The translations under genes were made by a program, and so were the position numbers. 64,000 nucleotides of DNA, from the NCBI GenBank assembly GCA_946965045.2, contig OX337228.1:3720001-3784000 (forward strand), written 5' to 3'. The DNA is from Epithemia pelagica. Its lineage: Eukaryota > Bacillariophyta > Bacillariophyceae > Surirellales > Surirellaceae. The stretch's first letter is position 1, and each line of letters starts with the position of its first letter. Shown piece after piece: positions 9,594 to 17,897 of this stretch. The notes under the pieces are model-generated. The model was not told where the DNA came from. It saw nothing but the letters and a program-made list of their open reading frames with translations, and made no database searches.

Positions 9594-11231
9594 TTATGGG
9601 GATGATGTGCCAAGACTAGGAGAGCTCAAAAGTTCGTCGTACGTCCGCCAAGTCACATGAAGTGGACAGAAGGTCCCATGATTCAGACCCTGCTCCTTGT
9701 TAGGACTAAGAAGACCAGCAGTGGGAGAGGAACGTGTTGTCGATGAGGATAGAGGTCCCCAGCAGACACAGGCACACCCACGCGAATCGTTCGCTGTGTA
9801 ACAGTTGTGGGATTTCTCGTCATCCCAGAGCATCACAAAGGCAAACATCCACACTTCCTTTTCCATCCGATTCATAAAGTCAATAGTTCCCCTACCATAA
9901 ACAACAGTGTCCTGATGTATGGTTGTACATTCGGATGCGCTAGCCGAGCGAACAGCTTGTTGCCGCTTTTGATCATGCAGTGCCAACAACTCCTTCCACA
10001 GCGATGTGTCACTTCTCATTTCGCGGCTACTATCCAATGCGGCAACATCCGCATTGTCCTGGGACGACACCAGTTGCATGGAGATGCCAAACGATGCAAA
10101 GTCAAAACCCAAACCAACTCCCAAGGCTTTTGTGTAGGCTTCTTTCATGGCCCACAACAGATAAAACTCCCGCAACAGACAATCATCAGTGACGCTGCTT
10201 GATTCGCTTTCGTCCGACGGAGCCAAACTGAATCGGGCTTGTTCCATTGGCGTCATTTGATGAAAAAATACTTGTACAAACTCGTGGACGGAGGAATACA
10301 AGCGGCGATTAATGTCGTCAAAGGTAACAATATCGAAGCCCAAGGAGTAATACGGGGGCGACGATTGTTGACTCGAACTCATTTGTGCCATGCCAACAAA
10401 GGGAAATTGATGAGAAATGCTCAAGGGGTAGAACGAACACTCTGTCCTTGACGCGAGTAAGGCAGAAGCGTCATCCTCATCGTCCTGTCCCCCGCCTGGA
10501 GCACAATTCAATGGAGCGTAACGAGAGTAGTTTTGTTCTGGGGGTGGGCAATGAGCAGGTCGTGGAATGTAAGGCTTTTTGTACAGAGTTTGGTTCAATT
10601 GAACCAAAGGGAAGGGAGCAGTTCTTGATACCGCCCTCTTTGTTCTAATGATCAAGGATACACCATTAAGCTCCATACTCTCCGTGGCGTAACAAAAGGC
10701 TTGTCGCTTGAGCAACAACGATACAATAGCTGCATAGCGGTCCGAGAGACGAATGTACTTTGTCACGTTTTCAAAGTGTGACTGTGCGATATCCATATTG
10801 GTCTCTGTGGACCAAAGGCGGGGTGTTTTTGTTGTTGTTGATGATGTTGGCTCAGCCCATTTTGGTATCCATAGCGGGGACCACCACGGTGATCTTCGCG
10901 CCGCACTGTCGTTGTTACTATTAATGTGGGCCAACTGTTGTTCCTGCTGTTGCTCTTGCCACCATGATTCGGCCGTACATGAAGGGATCTCGTGCAACAA
11001 ATGCTTCAATCGATCCGTCAACGACCAGAGAGGCTTGGATTGGCATGTAGAGTGGTAGACAGTCTTTTCGCCACGACTGTGATTCGCACCAAATTTTTCA
11101 GGGTCTTCTTCTTCTTCCACTAGTGCTTGAATATTCACCAAGGTCAAATGTATGGGTGGGATTTGGGGATGATACGTCGCCGATATTGCAGCACCATTCG
11201 ATGAATCCGCTTGGCCTTTGAGGTAGGACAT
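9594..11231 (-). CDS. 4'-phosphopantetheinyl transferase, Sfp/AASDHPPT type
   Basis: A single-exon 545-residue protein from ATG 11231. The N-terminal pseudo-repeat shows the pattern typical of the long PPTases: IRLSDRYAAIVSLLLKRQAF (about 160-179) and KKPYIP (about 218-223). The C-terminal half carries the Mg2+-binding motifs GFDIV (298-302; Asp300) and WAMKEAYTKALG (360-371; Lys363, Glu364). Such enzymes move the phosphopantetheine arm of CoA to acyl- or peptidyl-carrier proteins, or to aminoadipate reductase. The protein is about 200 residues longer than usual because of Gln-, Ser- and Asp-rich insertions between conserved blocks and an N-terminal extension. No plastid presequence is seen at this start. 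Its head faces the small gene at 11853, with a shared promoter of about 620 bp. Confidence 0.85.
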   Translation of the reverse strand: MSYLKGQADSSNGAAISATYHPQIPPIHLTLVNIQALVEEEEDPEKFGANHSRGEKTVYHSTCQSKPLWSLTDRLKHLLHEIPSCTAESWWQEQQQEQQLAHINSNNDSAARRSPWWSPLWIPKWAEPTSSTTTKTPRLWSTETNMDIAQSHFENVTKYIRLSDRYAAIVSLLLKRQAFCYATESMELNGVSLIIRTKRAVSRTAPFPLVQLNQTLYKKPYIPRPAHCPPPEQNYSRYAPLNCAPGGGQDDEDDASALLASRTECSFYPLSISHQFPFVGMAQMSSSQQSSPPYYSLGFDIVTFDDINRRLYSSVHEFVQVFFHQMTPMEQARFSLAPSDESESSSVTDDCLLREFYLLWAMKEAYTKALGVGLGFDFASFGISMQLVSSQDNADVAALDSSREMRSDTSLWKELLALHDQKRQQAVRSASASECTTIHQDTVVYGRGTIDFMNRMEKEVWMFAFVMLWDDEKSHNCYTANDSRGCACVCWGPLSSSTTRSSPTAGLLSPNKEQGLNHGTFCPLHVTWRTYDELLSSPSLGTSSP

Positions 11232-11852
11232 TTTCCAATGACCATTTGGAAGAAGGACCCAACTGAGTTAGTTGATCTCCCATCGATTGACTGTGTCAGT
11301 TGCGAGAAAGTATGATCCGACAGGTGGTAGTTGAAGACCGTCAAAGATCTCTTTCCTAGATTACTTCGACAACAGTCTCCGTCGACTTCCCGGTACAAAG
11401 TTCTACTGTCAAATGTCGTCCTTTCTCTTCCTTTGTTCGCTCGGAATGATAGCAACAACGACGGTCTGATGCGTCATGGTATAGCTTCAGAGAGATACGA
11501 GTGACAGACAGTCTTCCGCTGTTTAAAAATCGTAAAAAGTAAAAACCACACGTTTTGGTCTTTTTCCCGCAAAAAGACGCACGGCAAGCCGGTTTTTGGT
11601 TTTTGCTGATGTGCAAGCAGACGGTAGACACACGGTTCTGTGATCTGTGATGTCTTTGATAGCTCCTCGTCTCGTTCCGACAGAATCCAATAAGAACGAC
11701 TTCTTGTGATTGTTTGCGTGACTTTTGATCAACGGTAGTAGAGATAAACCCCAAGTCACAAACATCGTTGCGACGAATCGAATTGAGAGTGAGGCTCCAC
11801 CGGCTAACGAAAATCCTCTTTGTGTTTGAGACCAACGAATATCGATACAACC
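11232..11852. promoter_or_regulatory. Divergent promoter region between the PPTase gene and the small two-exon gene
   Basis: No convincing coding frame. The region lies between two divergent start codons (11231 minus, 11853 plus) and so must hold both promoters. I see no clear TATA box or repeated motif. Confidence 0.4.
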
Positions 11853-12282
11853 ATGCCAGTGAGCAAGAATATTCGAATTACATTGGATATGTTGCAAAGT
11901 GTGCGAAGGGTGAGTCTTTTCTGGAATCCGATAATGTTGTTTAACCTATGCTCCTTGTGCTGATTGACACGTCTCTCATGAACTATCCGTTGGTGTTCTT
12001 CTCGATTTGGATTCCCATTCGTTTGGCGTGGTCAACCAACAAATACGTTTATAGCGGAGTCGTCGGGCGGGCTACAATCACCCCTGTTCAAAGTACATTC
12101 AACGAGTGTTGGATGGGTTAGAGGCGACGAATCACAATGTCGGTCCGATTTACAGGCAAGTCAAAGATATGGAAGACTGTGTCGCTTATTACAAGTACAT
12201 GCAAAAGAAAACCCAGGACAAGGATTCCACACTCTACTACCTCTCTCAATACCTCGATCGACAAAAGCACAAACGAAAGTAA
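11853..12282 (+). CDS. Small two-exon gene, 94-residue basic protein, unknown
   Basis: Exon 1 is 11853-11909 (MPVSKNIRITLDMLQSVRR), followed by a GTGAGT donor. The intron is 11910-12054, ending TTTATAG. Exon 2 is 12055-12282 and ends at TAA. Both exons join in phase 0. Exon 2 reads as a helical, charged sequence (YNHPCSKYIQRVLDGLEATN ... VAYYKYMQKK ... YLDRQKHKRK) that looks coding, whereas a longer frame in another phase (12137-12394) looks like a shadow. I do not recognise the family; the Arg/Lys-rich N-terminus could be a mitochondrial presequence. It converges on MCTS1, with 255 bp between the stop codons. The splice sites are inferred from consensus only. Confidence 0.55.
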
Positions 12283-12537
12283 ATGCAAACAAAGATTTGA
12301 AAGGAACAGACGAACGCTAATCATAACAGATCCAGAGAAACGACTAGTACCGAATACTCCCACGAGCAGAAATGTGTTTAGTGGTTTGGATTAGATGCCA
12401 CCCCTCCGGTGTGGACGTTCAAAGTAGATCTAGTGTCCCAGCAATACAGACGTGGCTCGCAGAGATTCGCGCTTCCTCTCAACGTGAGAATAGATCCACT
12501 GATCCGAGTGTCCAGGAGCGCGCCAGTGCAGTGAATG

Positions 12538-13359
12538 CTATATTTCATCGGTTTCAAACAAGCCATCACCCAAATAATGAAGCAATTCAATGGCGACGCC
12601 CTTCTTGGTGGCCCGACTAAAATTCCAAAACACACAAAACAGCAACCAACAACGAGAGAGATGACACAAACTCTGGTGAGACCCCGTCTCGTCAAGAACG
12701 AGCCACTGTCGCACTTCGCAAACGATGCTACGCCAGAAACCCCAAAAGACGTTAAGTGCTACGTACATTTCGGCACTGTTCATGAGCATTAAACCAACTC
12801 CGATGGCATATTCTTTGCCTTCTGCAAAAATCACAACGCCATCGCCCTTGGACAATCCGGGTTTGCCGCCTTCGCCGTCGGCATCATCCGGTGGCATTTC
12901 TCCACCGGGATTAGTCAGTCCAGGACTCATAACATTGGCACCCCCAAGCAAAAAGGGAATGGCTCCTTGGTCGACGGTCACACGAGCGAATTCCAAGGTC
13001 GGATACTGGTGAACCAATTTCAGGGTTGGCATTATTGGTCCGTCTCGGTCTTGATACAAAATGGGCACATCACGAGGCGTGGTGCTCGTAGGCCCGTCCG
13101 ATGAGGTATGCTCGTGGGAAGAATCTGTCGTTGCACCGTGATTCATACTTTCCGAGGGATCCATACGTTGACAGTAAATCATGGTATAGGAGCCCAGTTT
13201 GTACTGAACCAGAGGACTTTTCTTAGGTAACAGGGCATCTAATTGCTCTTCTGTAATATGCGGATGTTTTTCCAACAACTGACTTTTTAGAGCTCGTTGT
13301 ACCGATGTCTTCACTTGGGTACTGGTAGAAATATTTTTGCGATCCAATCGTTTGAACAT
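12538..13359 (-). CDS. MCTS1: MCTS1 / Tma20-like translation re-initiation factor (two exons)
   Basis: ATG at 13359. The N-terminus MFKRLDRKN...QVKTSVQRALKSQLLEKHPHI and the PUA-domain block VDQGAIPFLLGGANVMSPGLTNPGG are diagnostic for MCTS1/Tma20, which with DENR recycles 40S subunits and supports re-initiation. A 150-nt intron lies at 12617-12766 (GTACGT ... TTTTAG on the minus strand). It is a multiple of three and contains no stop, so the unspliced frame stays open for 273 codons. Splicing gives NSAEIRATKKGVAIELLHYL, matching the conserved C-terminus, and a 223-residue protein. Insertions rich in Ser/Thr/His (about residues 70-95) and Gly/Asp (about 150-170) make it longer than the roughly 180-residue animal protein. 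The outer copia element inserted 145 bp upstream of its start. Confidence 0.9.
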   Translation of the reverse strand: MFKRLDRKNISTSTQVKTSVQRALKSQLLEKHPHITEEQLDALLPKKSPLVQYKLGSYTMIYCQRMDPSESMNHGATTDSSHEHTSSDGPTSTTPRDVPILYQDRDGPIMPTLKLVHQYPTLEFARVTVDQGAIPFLLGGANVMSPGLTNPGGEMPPDDADGEGGKPGLSKGDGVVIFAEGKEYAIGVGLMLMNSAEMYVALNVFWGFWRSIVCEVRQWLVLDETGSHQSLCHLSRCWLLFCVFWNFSRATKKGVAIELLHYLGDGLFETDEI

Positions 13360-13504
13360 GGTTGGAAGGCTTTCGTGGGTATAGCAAGTGCGTCAAAATG
13401 GAGTGAAATTGTGGATTGCTTTCGTTTTTGTCGTTTATTCCTTCAGAGGGCCGGTGTTTATTTCGGTTCGACAGAGAACTGTTGTTGCGTTACTCGGAGT
13501 ATAT

Positions 13505-13509
13505 ATTCT
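13505..13509. repeat. Target-site duplication ATTCT of the outer copia element (left)
   Basis: ATTCT lies directly left of the 5' LTR; the same five bases follow the 3' LTR at 26737-26741. A 5-bp duplication is normal for Ty1/copia integrases. Confidence 0.9.
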
Positions 13510-13732
13510 TGTTGAGGATAGCAGAGCAACCGGTGAATATAGAGGACCAAGGTGCGACTGGCGACGGGAAGAAGGATTCGCAAGATACGGAATCATGGAC
13601 ATTGGTTAGTCGACGTGGCAAAAGCAACGAAAGAACGAACAAGAGAGCCAACGCTCATTCAATGGAGAATACGTAGTTCGATAAGCCTATAAAGAGTTGC
13701 TTTTACGGCACGGCTTGTTAGAAGTTTCAACA
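13510..13732 (+). repeat. 5' LTR of outer copia element
   Basis: 223 bp, TGTTGA...TCAACA ends. It contains a TATAAA at 13688-13693, which places transcription start in the last 30-40 bp of the LTR. It also contains TTCAATGGAGAATA at 13658-13671, the exact complement of the 14 bases that follow the LTR. Confidence 0.95.
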
Positions 13733-13746
13733 TATTCTCCATTGAA
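13733..13746 (+). promoter_or_regulatory. Primer-site position of the outer copia element, complementary to its own LTR
   Basis: TATTCTCCATTGAA begins at the first base after the 5' LTR, where the primer-binding site of an LTR retrotransposon normally lies. I do not see a match to a tRNA 3' end (no TGG start). It is a perfect 14-nt complement of 13658-13671 in the 5' LTR and of 26662-26675 in the 3' LTR. The related element at 54094-60251 has the same arrangement with different paired bases. Confidence 0.7.
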
Positions 13747-13799
13747 ATATTATTCTTATCTTACACTAAGTACCTCCGTTGTTGACGTGAAGTACTCTT

Positions 13800-14483
13800 A
13801 TGAGTGAAGAGGGAACAAGTGACCGCGTTCAAGCTTTATTATCGGAACTGGCCCAACTCACTATCGAACAAGAGGATCTCTTACACGAAGCGGAACAGCG
13901 CTACCAACAACGCTTTCGCACCAAGGAGGTGCAGCATCGCGAGGCCATCGCTGCACTGGAGCGACAACGAGAAATCGAGAGAGACAACGACTACGAGGAC
14001 ACGGAGATTCGGAAACAGCTGATCTTCGAGCAGACGCAGGAAAAGCGACGCAAATTGCTAGACAAGATCAAGCGTGTTGAGCAAGGTCCACCAACCTGCG
14101 TAGCTACATACCCGGAGCACTCCGCTGAGGCGTATCTTGTGGAACCGAACCAAGAAGACAATTCGGAAGCGAATCAAGACCGTCGAGCATCTCCCGTGGC
14201 TCAAGTTGATCTGATCCGTGAAACACCTGACGGTGAGATTGAAACAGAAACAATCATTCCTGCTATTCTGCCACAAAGAGGCGCCCTCCCACGTTGGATT
14301 CCAATTGGAACTCGAGTCTGGGTGTTGAATACTCTCAAGTTGAAGGAAACAGTGGGACGAACACACCTCCAAGGCACAGTGTCACGACACGGAAGCCTAT
14401 ACCACTTCATCAAGATTTGGAATCCCATCACGAAAGATACTGAAGAACACCGCCGCCATCGTGACAGTATTGCGATTGTCTAG
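13800..14483 (+). CDS. Accessory ORF upstream of gag in the outer copia element
   Basis: 227 residues from ATG 13800. The N-terminal 100 residues form a Glu/Gln/Arg-rich predicted coiled coil (LTIEQEDLLHEAEQRYQQRF). An acidic linker follows, then a compact C-terminal part with WIPIGTRVWVLNTLKL and a FIKIWNPITKD block that looks like a small beta domain. The element at 54094-60251 has a homologue at the same place (59276-59980, AIGSAVWVLNPLKL and QVYNPFTHD), so the ORF is a conserved part of this lineage. It ends five bases before the gag ATG. Function unknown; it is not a recognisable gag, protease or envelope protein. Confidence 0.7.
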   Translation: MSEEGTSDRVQALLSELAQLTIEQEDLLHEAEQRYQQRFRTKEVQHREAIAALERQREIERDNDYEDTEIRKQLIFEQTQEKRRKLLDKIKRVEQGPPTCVATYPEHSAEAYLVEPNQEDNSEANQDRRASPVAQVDLIRETPDGEIETETIIPAILPQRGALPRWIPIGTRVWVLNTLKLKETVGRTHLQGTVSRHGSLYHFIKIWNPITKDTEEHRRHRDSIAIV

Positions 14484-17276
14484 ACAAGATGTCTCAACAA
14501 GGCAGCGCAGCTCGTCCAGACACGGTTGAGTCTAGCTCCCGGTCGAATGGACAACAACGTCAAGGCAGAGGCGGACGAGGAAGAGGACGAGGATGGCAGA
14601 ATCAGGCGCAACAATCCAACTCGCCTAGATTTCAAGGCCAAGAACCGTCACTGAAAGAATGCATATTCGATTATAGTGAGGATCCGCAGTCGAAGCGGTA
14701 TCTACGAAACGTCGAGTTACTGATCGGCTACGTCGGTAGTAATTTTGATAGACACAATCAAGAGTTCCAACAAGCACTTGAAGCATTGGAACTACCCGAC
14801 CCAGAAGAAGCAACAAAACCAAAAGACCCCACCGATATGATCCAGATGGAAGAATGGAAAATGGCGTACAAGGCACGCCAGGAGCAGATGGTCCTATACA
14901 AAAACTTTCGGGCAGCGCTATACAGCTTGATTATGGGACAGTGTACCCCTCTACTCAAGGATAAGCTGCAGGCTCACGAGACTTTTGGAGAGATCAAGAA
15001 GCTGCGTGATGGTGTAGATCTTTTGAAACTTATCAAGCAAATCACATTCACCTTTGATTCCGGACGCATATTCACTCTGGTCGCACGAGATAAGCTCAAG
15101 GAAGATTTCTATAGTCTGAGGCGACGAAACAACCAAAGTCTCCATTCCTATTACGAGGTCTTCTGAGCCAAAGTCAAGGTCATGAATGAAGCTGGGATCG
15201 TCCTTTACGATAAGGACATGCTGGAAAGAGTGGCCAAGGAAAAGAATCACACAGAACCTTCTGACGATGACCATGAGGACGCTCAAAATCGTTGCATTGC
15301 CATTCGATTCATCCGGTCTTGCGGCAACAAGGACTATGAAGCACATTTGCAAAATATGTTCTTGGATGGACAGAACGTGTATCCCAAGACGCTCGCCAAT
15401 GCTCGTGCGATCCTGGACAATCGAATGACAGGAAAACCAAAGAACAATCCTAGTCAGAGCAGCGGTCAGCCCGACAATGCCACCGGAGTGGCGTATATGA
15501 CAAGTGGAGAGACGAGTTTGCCAGATTCCACTCTGACAGGCCACTCCAATGCGACAACTGCAGCAAGAACACAAGCAAGTGGCTCTGAAGCAGCAACAAC
15601 ACAGAGTCGCACAAATCGAACCGACTCACATGCCGAGGGTAACAACGAATCCAACCGAGGTGGGCTAACCTCATCAAACAGGGGCTCCTCTATCAACTGC
15701 GACTCACCTGATTATGTTTTCTCTTCCTCTACCATGCAGGCTAGCATTCCCCCTCAATGGCTGTTACTGGACAATCAGTCCACCGTTGACATCATCAAAG
15801 ATCCATCCCTATTAAAAAATATTCATTCATCCGAGACTCCCATCGTCATTCAGAGTCATGCCGGGCAGAGGACCCTTCAGTTGCGAGGACTCCTGCCTGG
15901 ATACGGCATCGTATGGCATGACCCGGAGGGTCCAGCCAATATCATCTCCCTGAACAACGCACACACAAGATTTCACATCAAATATGACAGCGACCATGGA
16001 AACTCATTCGCTTTGCATGACCGAGCCACTGGCAGGCTAAAACACAAGTTCAATCCAAGCCCAGAAGGTTTATTCTATCTCGATACATCGATGTTACAGA
16101 GTAGCTTCGTAACCACTGTTAGCGAAAACGAAGACTCTTACTCACCAGAAGAAATTCGTAGAGCCAAGTCGGCCAGATCACTCCTGGCGAAGATAGGTAG
16201 GCCTTCTACCAAGGATTATCTTCATATCCTAAGGCACAACCTACTGCCAAACGCCAACATTACCACTGATGATGTGCACAGGGCCGAGAAGATCTATGGT
16301 CCAGATTTGGGAACGCTCAAAGGCAAGACAACTAGACGCAAGTCTCCATTTGTCGACACGTCCACGACAGTACCACCTCGCATTGCTGAGGAGCACAAGG
16401 ATGTCACGTTGACCATCGATGTCATGCACGTGAACAATGTACCCTTCCTTGTCACCACATCAAGGAAAATACATTTCGGGACGATGGACGCCATACAATC
16501 AACCACCGATGCCAATATCATACAATCCCTGAAAAAGACTGTGGCAGTTTACCAACGTGGTGGGATGCGACCGAGAATTGTGCTGGCTGATGGTGCCTTT
16601 ACAAGTGACGATATGCAAGCCAATCTCCAACTCCTCGGCATCACCATCAACCCTACTGCTAGGGATGAGCATGTAGGGGATGTAGAACGCTACATCAGGA
16701 CTGTTAAGGAGAGAATGCGTTGCGTTTATAACACGCTTCCTTTCAAAGCACTGCCAAAGGTCATGTTGATTGAATTGGCCAAATTTGCTACTTTCTGGTT
16801 AAACTGCTTCCCACATCATACCGGCATCTCCAAAACACAAAGTCCACGCCTACTCGTGACTGGAGAGCATGTCGATGTCAACAAACATTGCCGGTACGAA
16901 TTTGGCCAATACGTGCAGTGCCATGAGCAGCATGATAACACCATGGCCCCGAGAACCATCGGAGCTATTGCATTGAGGCCAACCGGTAATCGGCAGGGAA
17001 GTTATTACTTCCTTAGTCTCACTAGCGGCAGAGTAATCACAAGGAATCATGCCACCGCTTTACCGATGCCAGAAGAAGTTATTCAATGTGTGCACCAGTT
17101 GGCACAAAGTCAGGAAATGCAACCGGGCTTAGCGTTCGGCAATCGGGATAACAGAATCTTGTTCTTAGATGAGAGCAATGAACTATTTGAGGATGATGAC
17201 GATTTCTATGAAGACGAACAGGACATGGACGAGGATCTGCGATATGACGATGATCTAGTGGAGAACGAACTAGCTA

Positions 17277-17281
17277 ATGAG
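17277..17281. repeat. Target-site duplication ATGAG of the nested copia element (left)
   Basis: ATGAG at 17277-17281 is repeated at 24336-24340. Taking out the nested element with one copy restores an uninterrupted pol frame (...ELAN-ENVPG...). Confidence 0.9.
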
Positions 17282-17549
17282 TATCAGCGTTCATGCGCCT
17301 CTTCCATTCACTCCCACACATGCAACAAAATATCGACCTCGCACTACACCCAACTTAGCTCCTAGTCATAATTTGAGAAGTAACAAAACTTGCACTACAG
17401 TTTACATTCGTCCCTAGCAGAATCTTACGAACTGCAAACCGGAACTTTTCCGAATGACCATGGGAACCTCCCTCAACGGAACGGCCGCCTCATTCGGACA
17501 TTCTACGAACAACTCGTCGGGTGGAACAGAAAACTCCTTCACAATGACA
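17282..17549 (+). repeat. 5' LTR of nested copia element
   Basis: 268 bp, starting TATCAGCG and ending CAATGACA. Because the duplication ATGAG fixes the boundary, the first dinucleotide is TA, not the usual TG; the ends still pair as TATCA/TGACA with one mismatch. The 3' copy starts the same way. Confidence 0.9.
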
Positions 17550-17561
17550 GGTTATGAGCCC
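17550..17561 (+). promoter_or_regulatory. Primer-binding site matching the anticodon arm of a methionine tRNA
   Basis: GGTTATGAGCCC begins at the first base after the LTR. Its complement, GGGCTCATAACC, contains the CUCAUAA anticodon loop of methionine tRNAs with stem bases on both sides. Drosophila copia and yeast Ty5 prime from such an internal tRNA-Met fragment, so this element probably uses a half-tRNA primer. Confidence 0.8.
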
Positions 17562-17897
17562 AAGCGGTTCCACTGGGTTGTAACAGTATTCACCTTACTG
17601 ATGACCGTTTACTTACCGACAAGAATTGTTTTACTTAACGATTCATTCGTGGTACGACAAATTTCATTTGTGCCCCCTACACGAATCCGAACCCTGACGC
17701 GACCGACATTCGGCAACTGGGAGTCAACATTGCAGTTGGAGACTTGGTCCACCAACCAGAACACTCCGTTACTGGGCCCAACACAACTTGGAGCACGGGA
17801 ACTAACACTCACTTTTTGGTCTAAACCAAAACAGACTCAAACTTACCGCTTACCTTTGCTGTTGAGTTCCTTGCCTTTGCCTACTATCTTTGAGACC

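Noticed and set aside
11356-11897. Minus-strand frames of 124-164 codons in the promoter of the small gene
   Set aside because: They lack any domain, overlap in two frames, and lie in the divergent promoter region between two better-supported genes.
15182-15184. ATG as a separate start of pol in the outer copia
   Set aside because: It lies inside a conserved gag segment that is continuous in element 3. The preceding TGA is in the same frame, so this is one broken gene.
17454-17897. Gag of the inner copia starting inside the 5' LTR
   Set aside because: The frame is open there by chance; the sequence has no gag-like features until the ATG at 17898, and the LTR promoter would lie within it.
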